Notes under the pieces: model-generated
Databases searched by the model: none
Told to the model about the DNA's origin: nothing
The model's input: the letters and a program-made list of their open reading frames with translations, nothing else
Part shown: in pieces, positions 63,303 to 63,544 of the stretch
How positions within the stretch are numbered: position 1 is the stretch's first letter
How the letters are laid out: each line of letters opens with the position of its first letter
DNA from: UKL13-2 sp947085425
GTDB lineage: Bacteria; Pseudomonadota; Gammaproteobacteria; Burkholderiales; Usitatibacteraceae
DNA length: 63,544 bases
NCBI GenBank assembly: GCA_947085425.1
Contig: CAMTWK010000017.1
Coordinates: 1-63,544 of the forward strand
Reading direction: 5' to 3'
Made by a program: the position numbers and the translations under genes

Positions 63303-63320
63303 TTCCCGCCTGCGCGGGAA
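63303..63320. repeat. Hairpin of the GGATTCCCGCC...GGGAATGACG repeat family
   Basis: TTCCCGC (63303-63309) and GCGGGAA (63314-63320) form a 7-bp stem with a 4-base loop, flanked by GGATGGACTGGA and TGACGG. It introduces the tandem array that follows. Confidence 0.8.
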
Positions 63321-63340
63321 TGACGGTGATTTTGCTGAGA

Positions 63341-63544
63341 TGACGGCAATTGGGCCCCGGACGTAGTTACGAAAATAAGCCGGGGAGACAACTTAGTTAG
63401 TGGTTGGAACGGACTGGATGCCAGCGCAGTTACGTAAATGAGCTGGGATGACGGCAATTGGACCCCGGACGTAGTTACGAAAATAAGCCGGGGAGACAAC
63501 TTAGTTAGTGGTTGGAACGGACTGGATGCCAGCGCAGTTACGTA
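63341..63544. repeat. 108-bp tandem repeat running past the window end
   Basis: Unit 1 is 63341-63448 (108 bp); unit 2 starts at 63449 and is identical except for one base (G/A at 63354/63462) to the window edge at 63544. Each unit holds two hairpins: CCCCGG/CCGGGG (63355-63385) with loop core GTAGTTACGAAAAT, and CCAGC/GCTGG (63421-63446) with the related loop GCAGTTACGTAAAT. These look like variants of the preceding TTCCCGC/GCGGGAA hairpin with changed stems. Confidence 0.9.

Noticed and set aside
63341..63544. CRISPR array
   Set aside because: The repeat is 108 bp and contiguous with no unique spacers, so it is a tandem repeat and no cas genes are present.

Overview
The window looks like chromosomal DNA of a betaproteobacterium, probably Burkholderiales or Nitrosomonadales-like. 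Two conserved blocks suggest this: lpxC / small membrane ORF / dciA (DUF721) / M23 peptidase / secA, and orn / M48 peptidase / phhB / rsgA. A Bug-type tripartite tricarboxylate transporter (tctC-tctB-tctA) and a MarR-EPS regulator paired with RfaH in front of a polysaccharide cluster fit the same group. This assignment is an inference from gene order and family knowledge; no database search was made.

Layout. 0-1.6 kb: end of an unknown gene and an IS110-family element with a probable bridge-RNA end, sitting directly before lpxC. 1.7-7.3 kb: envelope and secretion housekeeping genes. 7.4-7.7 kb: a noncoding repeat bounded by inverted repeats; a partial inverted copy follows orn at 22.1 kb. 7.8-15.6 kb: TctCBA transporter, a VOC protein, an M14 peptidase coupled to a Tat-type amidase, and a pseudogene with a Trp-to-TGA change. 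16-18.5 kb: a PIN/Phd toxin-antitoxin pair with a clear operator, a DUF4242 protein and a 5'-truncated LuxR regulator. 18.5-22 kb: VOC, rsgA, phhB, M48 peptidase and orn. 22.2-38.3 kb: a secreted metzincin, CorA, a patatin/beta-barrel protein of type Vd architecture, an RND pump with its adaptor, a frameshifted DUF4197 gene, an 18-bp tandem repeat, glpK, htpX and a second PIN/Phd pair. 38.3-44 kb: accessory DNA with a RecE-like nuclease fragment, an unknown two-gene unit, a WecA-like transferase, a third PIN/Phd pair and an HTH-HipA (YjjJ-like) kinase.

44.2-63.1 kb is a large polysaccharide cluster, all on the minus strand. A MarR-type EPS regulator and an RfaH-like antiterminator form a coupled pair. 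Just downstream lies a perfect ops-like element (62079-62091) preceded by a perfect hairpin. Then come six tightly coupled genes: acyl carrier protein, AMP-forming ligase, short-chain reductase, left-handed beta-helix acyltransferase, FdtA/QdtA-type ketoisomerase and DegT aminotransferase. They are followed by flippase, GT2, a polymerase candidate, two paralogous GT4s around a methyltransferase, an AsnB-like amidotransferase, another GT4, a uronate epimerase and a TviB-like dehydrogenase.

The most interesting hypothesis is that the first six genes make a 3-amino-3,6-dideoxyhexose and N-acylate it with an acyl group that is activated, held on a dedicated ACP and reduced. The later genes may make an amidated N-acetyl-hexosaminuronate. 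The cluster would be controlled by a local RfaH/ops circuit. The window ends in a 108-bp tandem repeat of hairpin units that runs past its edge.
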